Assembly: GCA_964542425.1 (NCBI GenBank)
Contig: CAZIUB010000099.1
Location: forward strand, 1 to 34,365
Direction: 5' to 3'
Length of the DNA: 34,365 nucleotides
DNA from: Dongia_A sp964542425
GTDB taxonomy: Bacteria > Pseudomonadota > Alphaproteobacteria > Dongiales > Dongiaceae
The notes beneath the pieces were generated by a model. It was given only the letters and a program-made list of their open reading frames with translations. It was not told the origin of the DNA and did not search any database. The position numbers and the translations under genes were made by a program. Below are positions 7,564 to 14,940 of the stretch, piece after piece. Position 1 is the stretch's first letter. Every line of letters starts with the position of its first letter.

Positions 7564-8382
7564 ATGATGGAAAAGAGCAAGACGATGCTAAAGCGGACCT
7601 TCGGTCATGCCAAGCCGGTCATCGGCATGGTCCATCTGGCGCCCCTGCCGGGATCGCCCTTGTACGATGCCAAGGGCGGGATGGAAAAGATCATTGATCT
7701 CGCGGCCAAGGACATCGGGAATCTGCAGGCGGGCAGGGTCGACGCGCTCATGTTCGGCAACGAGGGCGACCGGCCGTATCTGCTCAAGGCCTCGCCGGTG
7801 ACGTTGGCCGCCATGTCGTTTGCGATCGGCGCCCTCAAACCCTTGGTCAAGATTCCGTTTGGGGTCAATTATCTGTGGGACCCGGTCGCCAGCGTCAGCT
7901 TGGCGATTGCCAGCGGCGCTGGCTTTGCCCGCGAGATCTTTACCGGGGTCTATGAATCCGACATGGGCCTGTGGGCGCCGGATGCCGCTTGTGCCGTAAG
8001 ATTGCGCGGCCACGGCCAGCGGCCGGATTTGAAGCTGCTGTTCAATATCAATGCGGAATTCGCCTCGCCATTGGGCTCGCGCGGCATCGCCCAGCGGGCG
8101 AAGAGCGCCGTCTTTTCCTCGCTCGCCGACGTCATTCTCGTCTCCGGCCCGATGACGGGCCAGCCGGTCGAAACGCTGAACCTCAAGCTCGCCAAGGATT
8201 CGGTTCCCGGCGTTCCGGTCTTCGCCAATACCGGCGTCAACATCGACAATGTCGCCGATATCCTGCGGATCGGCGACGGTGCCATCGTCGGCACCCATTT
8301 CAAGCGCGGCGGCGATACCTGGAAATCCGTGGACCAGGACCGCGTGCGCCGCTTCATGGACAGGGTCGGCAAGTTGCGCTGA
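7564..8382 (+). CDS. BtpA/SgcQ family TIM-barrel protein
   Basis: The 272-residue product matches the BtpA family throughout: IGMVHLAPLPGSP near residue 21, DALMFGNEGDRPY, PFGVNYLWDP, FAREIFTGVYESDMG, DVILVSGPMTG and VPVFANTGVNIDN followed by GAIVGTHFKRGG. The last segments resemble phosphate-binding loops of TIM-barrel enzymes. The cyanobacterial founder was linked to photosystem I accumulation, but proteobacterial members such as SgcQ sit in sugar operons and have no settled reaction. A GGAG lies 6 nt before the ATG at 7564. It is the last gene of the plus-strand sugar operon and converges with the end of the purine operon. Confidence 0.88.
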   Translation: MMEKSKTMLKRTFGHAKPVIGMVHLAPLPGSPLYDAKGGMEKIIDLAAKDIGNLQAGRVDALMFGNEGDRPYLLKASPVTLAAMSFAIGALKPLVKIPFGVNYLWDPVASVSLAIASGAGFAREIFTGVYESDMGLWAPDAACAVRLRGHGQRPDLKLLFNINAEFASPLGSRGIAQRAKSAVFSSLADVILVSGPMTGQPVETLNLKLAKDSVPGVPVFANTGVNIDNVADILRIGDGAIVGTHFKRGGDTWKSVDQDRVRRFMDRVGKLR

Positions 8383-8441
8383 GGTGCCTGGCCGCCATGC
8401 CCCGGCTTCCTGGCCTTCACCATTCGTGCGTCCGGATGAAA

Positions 8442-8763
8442 TTACCGGCGGGGACAGGGAAAATTTCCGATGCAACGGCCAGCGCTGTCATATTGCCACC
8501 CCTTGATAGCCGCAGACCAGTCGATCGTTCCGAAGGTATCCGAGCGCGAATGACGTCCCGCGGTGCGGGCAACGATCGAGCGCTACCGTGAGGCCCGCGC
8601 TGGTCCGATAGGCGACAAACCGTACATCGAGCAACACGAAGGGATAGGGTCGATCGGTGATCTCCGAGGTGAATGCGACGGGATGCCAGAAGCGCGACAA
8701 GAGTTGCCAGTTCGCGGCCGGAAAGGCGCTGTCGGGGGGTGGCACGAGACTTGTCTGGTTCAA
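8442..8763 (-). pseudogene. Truncated, frameshifted Rieske-type oxygenase remnant
   Basis: A TTG start at 8763 with a strong GGGAGG 6-7 nt upstream opens a frame that clearly matches the N-terminus of a Rieske oxygenase (NWQLLSRFWHPVAF). Its first half-motif CPHRGT has Cys65 and His67. The second half reads CGYQG, so the essential His is a Gln (Cys84, Gln87), and a TGA follows after 91 residues at 8488. Shifting by one base at the GGGG run (near 8504) restores WQYDSAGRC, the normal continuation after YHG, for about 15 residues until a TAA at 8442-8444. No catalytic domain remains. It is therefore a decayed gene at the end of the purine operon. A base-calling error could explain the shift but not the His-to-Gln change or the truncation. 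Confidence 0.8.
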
Positions 8764-8903
8764 GTTTCACCTCCCAGCACTTGTGAACCCCCCGTCACTC
8801 AACCGCGCAAGGAAACGAAGGGCATGGCCGGCACGCTTCCCGCCTTTGCCGATGCTCCGTACGCGTATCACGGTTCCATCGGTCACGCCGGCATTCCTGG
8901 TAT

Positions 8904-9545
8904 TCAATCGAGCGGCCCGGCCGGCACGATGCCAGCCATTCCGACAAAACCGGGGATGCGCTTCACCCGATCGGTCCACCGGCGGATTGCCGGATAGTCG
9001 ATGCGCGAAATCCCGCCCTCTTCGGACAGCATCACATAGGGGAAGCACGCGATATCCGCCACGGTCGGGTGATCGTTGCCGCAGAGCCATCCCCGCCCGT
9101 GCCGATCCCGAAACCACAGGTGCTCGTCCAGGGTTCGAAACAGCTCGTGGGCCCCGGCCCGGCATTTTTCGATGTCATGGTCGACGGCCAGGGAATCGTG
9201 AAGTCGTGCCGCCGACGCGGTGGCCGTGATCGAATCGGCAAACGCCAGCCACATGGCGATCTCGCCCAAGAGCTTCGCGTCGTCCCGTGGAAACCAATGG
9301 CCGCTCGCGTCGTATCTGCTGGCCAAATAGACGAGGATCGCCTGCGCATCGCGCAGCACAAAGCCATCGTCATCTAATGCCGGCAATTGTCCAAGCGGAT
9401 TGATCGCCAGGAACCAGTCGCTCTTGTGCTCTCTCCCTGGATGGAAATCGACGATTCGCCGCTCAAAGGGGACGGCTAGAAGCGTCAGCAGCAGGCGCAC
9501 CTTGTAGCAATTTCCCGATAGCTCCCAGTCGTACAGGCGAATCAT
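8904..9545 (-). CDS. Glutathione S-transferase-fold protein, possible NdmE-like partner of the adjacent oxygenase
   Basis: The 213-residue product has a thioredoxin-like N-terminal half (IRLYDWELSGNCYKVRLLL, then NPLGQLPAL at about residues 68-76 with the cis-Pro, then LRDAQAILVYLA) and an all-helical C-terminal half with PTVADIACFPY. This is the standard bacterial GST layout; Ser9 in SGNCYK is the likely glutathione-contacting residue. I chose the ATG at 9545, 10 nt after the Rieske gene stop, because it matches the family start; a start at 9596 would overlap the upstream gene. In Pseudomonas putida caffeine degradation a GST-like protein (NdmE) holds the Rieske-less oxygenase NdmC and its electron donor together. 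The same neighbourhood here suggests a similar structural role, which is inference. Confidence 0.85.
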   Translation of the reverse strand: MIRLYDWELSGNCYKVRLLLTLLAVPFERRIVDFHPGREHKSDWFLAINPLGQLPALDDDGFVLRDAQAILVYLASRYDASGHWFPRDDAKLLGEIAMWLAFADSITATASAARLHDSLAVDHDIEKCRAGAHELFRTLDEHLWFRDRHGRGWLCGNDHPTVADIACFPYVMLSEEGGISRIDYPAIRRWTDRVKRIPGFVGMAGIVPAGPLD

Positions 9546-9555
9546 GGCGCGGGTC

Positions 9556-10374
9556 TCAGTTTTCCGAAGGTGATTTTCGCATTTGATCGACACCATCGCC
9601 GGTCAGCGCCACCGTCGCGGAAAGGCCGCCAGTTGTTGTTTCAAGGCGGCGTCTGAGGATGGTCATCGATTCATTGAAGGATCGCAACAGGCTCGGCGTT
9701 TCTTGCGGTCGGATTTCGCCGATCAAACAGCCATGAAGGATGGCTTTCCCTGGCTCAACCACTTGAACGAACAACATCGCAATTGGCATCGCCGACGAAC
9801 CCCTGAAACTCGCCCTCAGAACATAGGAGCCAAGCCGCGTCACATCGAACCGCGATGAGGAAAGCCCGTCCCCGGCACAAGTCGCGAACCCTAGGCCATC
9901 CCGGGCCAGCGCCGCGACCAATTCGTTTGCGGCGACATGAATGGGCAGGCTGCGGAGAGTGAGGGGCTGGGCATCTTCCAGCTCACAAATTTCGGGCAAT
10001 CCGGCCGGTTCGCCGATCGAGGACCAGACGAAACCATACCGTTCCTGGGCCGGAAATCTCTTGATGCAAATCGACTTGGCGGGGATCAAGTTCGGGTGGG
10101 CGGGAATCCGGCTGCACTGGCCGGTGCCGGAGGCGTATCGCCAGCCATGATACCGGCATTGCAATTCGGACCCGAGATTGAGGCCGATGGTGAGCCGGAC
10201 GCTGCGGTGGGCGCAGCGGTTCTCCCAGGCGTTCGCCTGACCGTCATCCGAACGCCAAACCGCCAGTTCCTGATCCAACAGCTTGACGTGACAAATCGCA
10301 CGACGTTCAACCTCCCGGCTCGCCGCGACCGGAAACCATTGCTTCCGCAGTGCTTCAAGGTCAGGAGTGCTCAC
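9556..10374 (-). CDS. Rieske [2Fe-2S] protein derived from an oxygenase alpha subunit, lacking the mononuclear iron site
   Basis: The 272-residue product starts with GTG at 10374, overlapping the previous stop (GTGA). It has a complete Rieske cluster motif, CAH at 54-56 and CRYHGW at 73-78, followed by RYASGTGQCSRIPAH as in Rieske oxygenases and the linker RYGFVWSSIG. The C-terminal half resembles an eroded oxygenase catalytic domain. Where ring-hydroxylating or demethylating oxygenases have NxxDxxHxxxxH it reads NELVAALARDGLGFATCAG, so none of the facial-triad ligands can be placed. It may therefore only carry electrons. The adjacent gene has the opposite loss (iron site kept, Rieske gone), so the two probably form one split enzyme. 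Confidence 0.85.
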   Translation of the reverse strand: MSTPDLEALRKQWFPVAASREVERRAICHVKLLDQELAVWRSDDGQANAWENRCAHRSVRLTIGLNLGSELQCRYHGWRYASGTGQCSRIPAHPNLIPAKSICIKRFPAQERYGFVWSSIGEPAGLPEICELEDAQPLTLRSLPIHVAANELVAALARDGLGFATCAGDGLSSSRFDVTRLGSYVLRASFRGSSAMPIAMLFVQVVEPGKAILHGCLIGEIRPQETPSLLRSFNESMTILRRRLETTTGGLSATVALTGDGVDQMRKSPSEN

Positions 10375-11315
10375 GACGGCTTCCCGTGACCTTGGCTCAC
10401 GACCGGTATCGTTCCGTAGCGCACGCCTAGGGCTCGGAGCCAACGTCGATACGCCGAGGAAAGAGCGTCGGCCCGCACCGGAATCTCCAGTCTGGGGTCC
10501 AGCGGCAAGCGCTTGAATACGTGATTCTCCAGGATCGGCTTGTCCTGACCCATGATCAAGAACTGGAAACTGCGGAATCCGGCTCCGTTGGGCTCGTTCA
10601 GAATGGAGCAGAAAAGAATCGCGTTGATGTTTTCCTCGTCGAGCGGCTGGGCGAACATGCCGATGACATCCATGCGCTGCCGCTCGGTGGCATTGGCCTT
10701 GTACAAGATGGTGCAATAGGGGTGCGGGATCCGATAGACGTACTCGACTTCGAATCCTTCGCTCGAGGTCGTCGAGCTCCGCGGCTGGAAGAAGCGGCAG
10801 TTTCTTGCCCAGATCTCGCGCCCGTCCGCCGACGATTCCACGGAATAGTCCTTCACTTCGGTCGCCGATTCCGAGCCGAGATATCCCGTGTGCACAAATG
10901 GGAAATGCGCCATGTCAAAAAAGTTCTCGACCGCACGAGGCGCCGAAGTATGGACACCGAGCGTGCAAGTGTTCAGGTTGAGCCGGTCAGGCTCGCTCAT
11001 CTCCGGAATGTCGAAGACGCCGTGCCGTGGCGCGCCGAATGACGCCCAAACATAGCCGTAGCGGGTCGTCACCTTGATGCGATCGTCGCTCCGTGCCGCA
11101 TCGGCATGTTGACCCCGCCGCCACGTACCGTCGTTGTGCCAAACCCCGACATCGCCATTTCCCGATCGCAAGATTGCGAGCGGCACATCGAACAGCCGCG
11201 TCGTGTGCACCCGATCGATCGCGAGCTCGGCAACGGTCGCGACAACATGCCATTCGTTCAGCATCGCCGTGTCCAGCGACGGGGGCAAACCGAAATCTTG
11301 CTTGGCCAGAAACAT
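10371..11315 (-). CDS. Non-heme iron oxygenase lacking its Rieske domain, NdmC-like (putative purine N-demethylase catalytic subunit)
   Basis: The 314-residue product has the mononuclear iron site of Rieske-type oxygenases, ENFFDMAHFPFVHTG, with Asp134, His137 and His142 in the D-x2-H-x4-H spacing, and a later GQDKPILEN (Asp258) like the third carboxylate ligand in the VanA/NdmA group. The region between about residues 44 and 90, where a Rieske domain normally sits with CxH and CxxH, is shortened and holds no such cysteines. NdmC of Pseudomonas putida, a methylxanthine N7-demethylase, shows the same loss and takes electrons from a Rieske centre on another protein. The ATG at 11315 has AGGAG 8 nt upstream. 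It sits directly behind the nucleoside transporter genes. An N-methylpurine substrate is inferred, not shown. Confidence 0.82.
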   Translation of the reverse strand: MFLAKQDFGLPPSLDTAMLNEWHVVATVAELAIDRVHTTRLFDVPLAILRSGNGDVGVWHNDGTWRRGQHADAARSDDRIKVTTRYGYVWASFGAPRHGVFDIPEMSEPDRLNLNTCTLGVHTSAPRAVENFFDMAHFPFVHTGYLGSESATEVKDYSVESSADGREIWARNCRFFQPRSSTTSSEGFEVEYVYRIPHPYCTILYKANATERQRMDVIGMFAQPLDEENINAILFCSILNEPNGAGFRSFQFLIMGQDKPILENHVFKRLPLDPRLEIPVRADALSSAYRRWLRALGVRYGTIPVVSQGHGKPS

Positions 11316-11337
11316 GGGCAGATCTCCTCTTCGCGCC

Positions 11338-12276
11338 TTACTCGCGGCGATACGGCACGCCCAGCATGGCTGGGGCTCGGGCGGTTCTTCGCCCCGCCAT
11401 GAGCGCCACAATGGCGACCGCGTACGGCATGGCCAGCAGGAGCTGATAGGGAATTCGAATCCCGACACCCTGAATTTGCAGCTGCAATGCGTCGAGGAAC
11501 GAGAAGGCCAAGCTGGCAACCAGGATTCGACCCGGCGACCAGGCACCAGCGATGACGATCACCAGCGCCAGCCAGCCTCGACCATTGACCATGTTGGGAA
11601 TAAAATGCGCGGTCGCTCCAATGGTCAGAAAGGCGCCACCCAATCCCGCCATCAGGCCGCCAAACACTACAGCGCCATACTGCCTGATGTGGACGCCGTG
11701 ACCCTTGATATCGAGGGCCTTCGGGTTTTCCCCGATGCAGCGAATCTCCAGTCCCAAACGGGTGCGAAACAGGAAATACCAGAGCGCGAAGGTCGCCAGG
11801 AAGGCGGCGTAGGTCAGCAGCTGTTGATCGAACAGAATGGGCCCTAGGATGGGGATATCGGACAGCATCGGCACCGGCACGGTCTTGAGGATGGCAATCC
11901 CCGGCACCATGGTCATGTCGGTGAAGGCCGAGCGCAGCCAATACGTGGAAATCCCGGCCCCCAGCAGATTGAGCGCCAGGCCGGTCACGATCTGCTCAAT
12001 CTGCAGCGTGATCACCATGAAGGCGAACAGCAAACTCATCACCGCGCCGGCAAGCATGGCCGCCGACAGCCCGATTGTGGCGGAACCGCTTTCATAGGTC
12101 GCCAGCCAACCGACGAAGGCGCCCATCAACATGGTGCCTTCCAAGCCCATGTTGTAGACGCCCGAGCGCTCGGCCACCATTTCCCCAAGCGCGGTCAGCA
12201 ATATTGGCGTGGCGATTCGCACCGTCGCGGCGAGCATGCTGACCAGGATCGCCGATTCCAGCAAGTCATGCCACAT
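11338..12276 (-). CDS. ABC transporter permease, nucleoside/purine type (BPD_transp_2 family)
   Basis: The 312-residue, very hydrophobic protein has the NxGLEGTMLMGAFVG-type motif near residues 42-56 (ERSGVYNMGLEG) and several predicted membrane helices, including a GLMAGLGGAFLTIG stretch. This matches the second permease of BMP-dependent nucleoside transporters such as NupQ/YufQ. Its start overlaps the end of the preceding permease gene by 11 nt. It forms the inner-membrane channel together with that permease and the double ATPase. A motif for an independent promoter is not visible. Confidence 0.92.
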   Translation of the reverse strand: MWHDLLESAILVSMLAATVRIATPILLTALGEMVAERSGVYNMGLEGTMLMGAFVGWLATYESGSATIGLSAAMLAGAVMSLLFAFMVITLQIEQIVTGLALNLLGAGISTYWLRSAFTDMTMVPGIAILKTVPVPMLSDIPILGPILFDQQLLTYAAFLATFALWYFLFRTRLGLEIRCIGENPKALDIKGHGVHIRQYGAVVFGGLMAGLGGAFLTIGATAHFIPNMVNGRGWLALVIVIAGAWSPGRILVASLAFSFLDALQLQIQGVGIRIPYQLLLAMPYAVAIVALMAGRRTARAPAMLGVPYRRE

Positions 12277-13351
12277 GCGTCGCCTTCCTCAATTGCAGTC
12301 CGCTCGCCGCCCAGGCTATCAAGAACAACATGAGGACGATGGCCTCGATCGCGTAGATCAGGGCAGACGGCACGCTGGTCATGACCTGCATCAGCGTGGC
12401 GCCATTCTGCAGCGCGCCAAAGAGGACGGCTGCCACCACGATCCCTCTGGGGTCAAGCTGGCCCAGAATGGCAATGATGATCCCGGTATAGCCGAGATTG
12501 CCGAGCACGCCGGATTTCAGTCTCTCCTGAACGCCATAGACCTCGACCGCGCCGGCCAGGCCGGCCAACGCCCCGCTGAATACGAAGACGATGAGAATGA
12601 GGCGGTTGATACTGACCCCTTGAATCCGCAACGCCCGCGGGTTGAGACCGGCGGCGCGAATCTCGAAACCAAGGGGCGAGCGCTTGAGCAAGACATAGAT
12701 CCCCGCCGCCGCCAGGAGCGCCAAGGGAAACCCCAGATTCAGATGCGTCTTGGCAAGCAGGACCGGCAGTTTGGCGGCATCCGCCACTTCGGGCGTCTGC
12801 TCATAGAACGTGTTCGGTTCCGACCAGGGTCCATTCTGCAGCAGCATCGACAGCGCAAAGACAATGAGATAGTTCAACATCACCGTGGAGATGACTTCGT
12901 CCACCCTGAATCTGGTCTTCAGGACGCCGGCGAGTCCACCCAGCAACGCGCCGCCAATGACGGCGCCCAGGAGGACGACGGATACCTGCAGAACCGCCGG
13001 CGCGTTACCGACGTGCATCTGAAGAAAATACGCGAACATCGCGCCGGCGATGACCTGGCCCTCGGCGCCGATGTTCCAAAGCCTGGCCCGGAAAGCGAGT
13101 GCGGTCGCGAGTGCCGTGAAGATCAATGGCGTCGCCCGCGTTAGCGTTTCCGCAATCGCTCGCCGGCCGCCAAGAGCGCCCTTCAATATCGCGCCAAACG
13201 CGTCGAGCGGGTTCACGCCGGCAGCCACGAAGAGCAGGCTGCAGAGCAGAATGGCGCCGAGTGCCGCGATCGTTAGGGACACCACGAGCGCCTTGGGGGA
13301 GCGCTCCGCGGATCGATCGATGCGCCAGCCGATCAGCGTAATCCCGCTCAT
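12266..13351 (-). CDS. ABC transporter permease, nucleoside/purine type (BPD_transp_2 family)
   Basis: The 361-residue protein has about ten hydrophobic segments and the motif FRARLWNIGAEGQVIAGA (about residues 87-104), typical of the first permease in BMP-type nucleoside importers (YufP/NupP-like). The long periplasmic loop containing NGPWSEPNTFYEQTPEVAD lies mid-protein. The GTFI-like segment LGNLGYTGIIIAILGQLDP is also characteristic. The start codon overlaps the ATPase stop (ATGA), so the genes are translationally coupled. It pairs with the permease at 11338-12276 to take up nucleosides or purine bases. Confidence 0.92.
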   Translation of the reverse strand: MSGITLIGWRIDRSAERSPKALVVSLTIAALGAILLCSLLFVAAGVNPLDAFGAILKGALGGRRAIAETLTRATPLIFTALATALAFRARLWNIGAEGQVIAGAMFAYFLQMHVGNAPAVLQVSVVLLGAVIGGALLGGLAGVLKTRFRVDEVISTVMLNYLIVFALSMLLQNGPWSEPNTFYEQTPEVADAAKLPVLLAKTHLNLGFPLALLAAAGIYVLLKRSPLGFEIRAAGLNPRALRIQGVSINRLILIVFVFSGALAGLAGAVEVYGVQERLKSGVLGNLGYTGIIIAILGQLDPRGIVVAAVLFGALQNGATLMQVMTSVPSALIYAIEAIVLMLFLIAWAASGLQLRKATHVA

Positions 13352-14871
13352 CGCGGCACATCTTCTCGATGCCCCGCCATCAATCGGCCGATGCCGCCGA
13401 GTTGGGCTTGCCCGCGATCCATGATCGCCATGATCTCGCCGCGAAAAATCACCGCAATCCGATCGCTGATGGCGATCAGATCTTCCAGATCCTCGCTCGC
13501 AAAGAGAATGGCGACGCCCTCATGGCGCTTCTTCAAGAGCTGACCCAGCACGTATTCGACGACCCCGACGTCCAGACCTCGGGTCGGTTGATTGCACAGA
13601 AGGCAGCGGGCGGCCTTGGCCAGTTCGCGGGCCAGGACCACTTTTTGCGCGTTGCCCCCCGACATGCGGCGAACGCTGGCCTCCGGTCCGGGCGCGATAA
13701 TCGCATAGGCGTCCATGATTGCCCGCGCGTGTTCATGCATTCGCGCCGTATCGAGAAACGGCCCTTGCAGCCACGCCGGCTCCCGGTGGTGCCCAAGCAG
13801 GAGATTCTCGGCAATGGAAAAATCCGCGACTAACCCGTCCTTGAATCGATCTTCCGGAATGTAGCCCACGCCCTTGGTCGCGATTTCTTGCGCCGACAGA
13901 GCGGCGTCTCGACCGGCGGTAAGGGCGCCATCGATGGTGACCTCACCTTCGATCGGGGTGCTTTGTCCGATGATTACTTCGAACAAATGGCGCTGGCCAT
14001 TGCCGGCTATTCCAGCCAGGCCGAGTATTTCACCGGCCCTGATATCGAGATCGACGCCCTTCAAAGCCTTGATGCCTCGGTCATCCACGACGGTCACACC
14101 GCGAAGCCTGACCACGGCCTCACCCGAGATCGGCGATGCGTCGACCCGGAGTGGCCGCAGTGACCGGCCGATCATCATTTGCGCGAGATCGTCGCGCGTG
14201 ACATCCGACGCCCGCACCGTGTCGACCACTTTTCCTCGGCGCAGCACCGTGATGCGGTCCGATTGCATCACTTCACTCATCTTGTGGGAAATGAGGATGA
14301 CCGACAGCCCGTGCGATGTCATTTGCGAAAGGGCCGCGAATAGATTGTCGGATTCCTGAGGCGTCAAGGCCGCAGTGGGCTCATCGAGAATCAACAACCT
14401 GGAATCGAGATAGAGGGCCTTGATGATCTCGATCCACTGCTGCTCGCCGACCGAGAGCTCCCCGGCCAGCGCATCGAGGTCAATCCGCAAGCCGTAGCGC
14501 GTGCACAGCTCCTTGACCCGATCGCGGGCCCGCGCCAGGTCCAACCTCCAACCGTGCCCGGTGCCGACGACGATGTTCTCCAAGGCGGTGAAGGTGTCCA
14601 CCAGCACGAAATGCTGGTGCACCATGCCGATTCCGGCGCCAATGGCATCGGCCGGAGATCGAAACGACTTTTCCATTCCGTCGATCAATATCCGGCCGCT
14701 GTCCGGCCGCAACAGGCCGTAGAGGCACGACGACAAGGTCGACTTACCGGCTCCGTTCTCGCCGAGCAGGCAATGCAGTTCGCCCGCCGCGACCTCCAGC
14801 GACACATCATCATTGGCAACCACGGAACCGAAGCGCTTGCTCAGATTCCGGACGGCTAGCCGCAGCGCCAT
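13348..14871 (-). CDS. Double ABC ATPase of a nucleoside/sugar-type importer (NupO/RbsA-like)
   Basis: The 507-residue protein has two ATPase domains. The first is complete: GENGAGKST at about 38-46, Q-loop Gln86, LSVGE at 139-143 and LLILDEPTAAL at 159-169. The second has a degenerate P-loop (GIAGNGQRH), an MSGGNAQK signature and a Walker B in which the catalytic acidic pair is NQ (CLLCNQPTRGLD). This asymmetry is normal in the RbsA/NupO/YufO group. Its length is typical. It energises the two permeases downstream, with which it is coupled (ATGA), and works with the BMP receptor encoded just upstream. Confidence 0.94.
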   Translation of the reverse strand: MALRLAVRNLSKRFGSVVANDDVSLEVAAGELHCLLGENGAGKSTLSSCLYGLLRPDSGRILIDGMEKSFRSPADAIGAGIGMVHQHFVLVDTFTALENIVVGTGHGWRLDLARARDRVKELCTRYGLRIDLDALAGELSVGEQQWIEIIKALYLDSRLLILDEPTAALTPQESDNLFAALSQMTSHGLSVILISHKMSEVMQSDRITVLRRGKVVDTVRASDVTRDDLAQMMIGRSLRPLRVDASPISGEAVVRLRGVTVVDDRGIKALKGVDLDIRAGEILGLAGIAGNGQRHLFEVIIGQSTPIEGEVTIDGALTAGRDAALSAQEIATKGVGYIPEDRFKDGLVADFSIAENLLLGHHREPAWLQGPFLDTARMHEHARAIMDAYAIIAPGPEASVRRMSGGNAQKVVLARELAKAARCLLCNQPTRGLDVGVVEYVLGQLLKKRHEGVAILFASEDLEDLIAISDRIAVIFRGEIMAIMDRGQAQLGGIGRLMAGHREDVPR

Positions 14872-14907
14872 GTTAGCCCATCGCGCGTCAAGTGTGTCCC
14901 TGGAGAT

Positions 14908-14921
14908 GTCGCCCTGGCGAC
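14908..14921 (-). other. Short stem-loop between the receptor and ATPase genes
   Basis: GTCGCC and GGCGAC (14908-14913 and 14916-14921) form a perfect 6-bp stem with a 2-nt loop, 19 nt after the receptor stop codon. Such intercistronic hairpins often protect receptor mRNA and lower expression of downstream ATPase and permease genes. There is no T-tract. The hairpin is small, so chance is possible. Confidence 0.35.
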
Positions 14922-14940
14922 CGCCCTATGGATCGCATGC

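Noticed and set aside
8417..8770. A GTG-started 117-codon frame overlapping the Rieske remnant.
   Set aside because: The Rieske-matching frame from the TTG at 8763 explains the coding pattern and the ribosome site better.
12209..13144. A 311-codon plus-strand frame opposite the nucleoside permease genes.
   Set aside because: It is highly charged, has no domain pattern, and opposes a typical polytopic permease; such mirror frames are common opposite hydrophobic genes.
13348..14871. Loss of the acidic Walker B pair (NQ in place of DE) in the second ATPase half as a sign of decay.
   Set aside because: Asymmetric, degenerate second nucleotide sites are normal in the RbsA/NupO-like double ATPase family.
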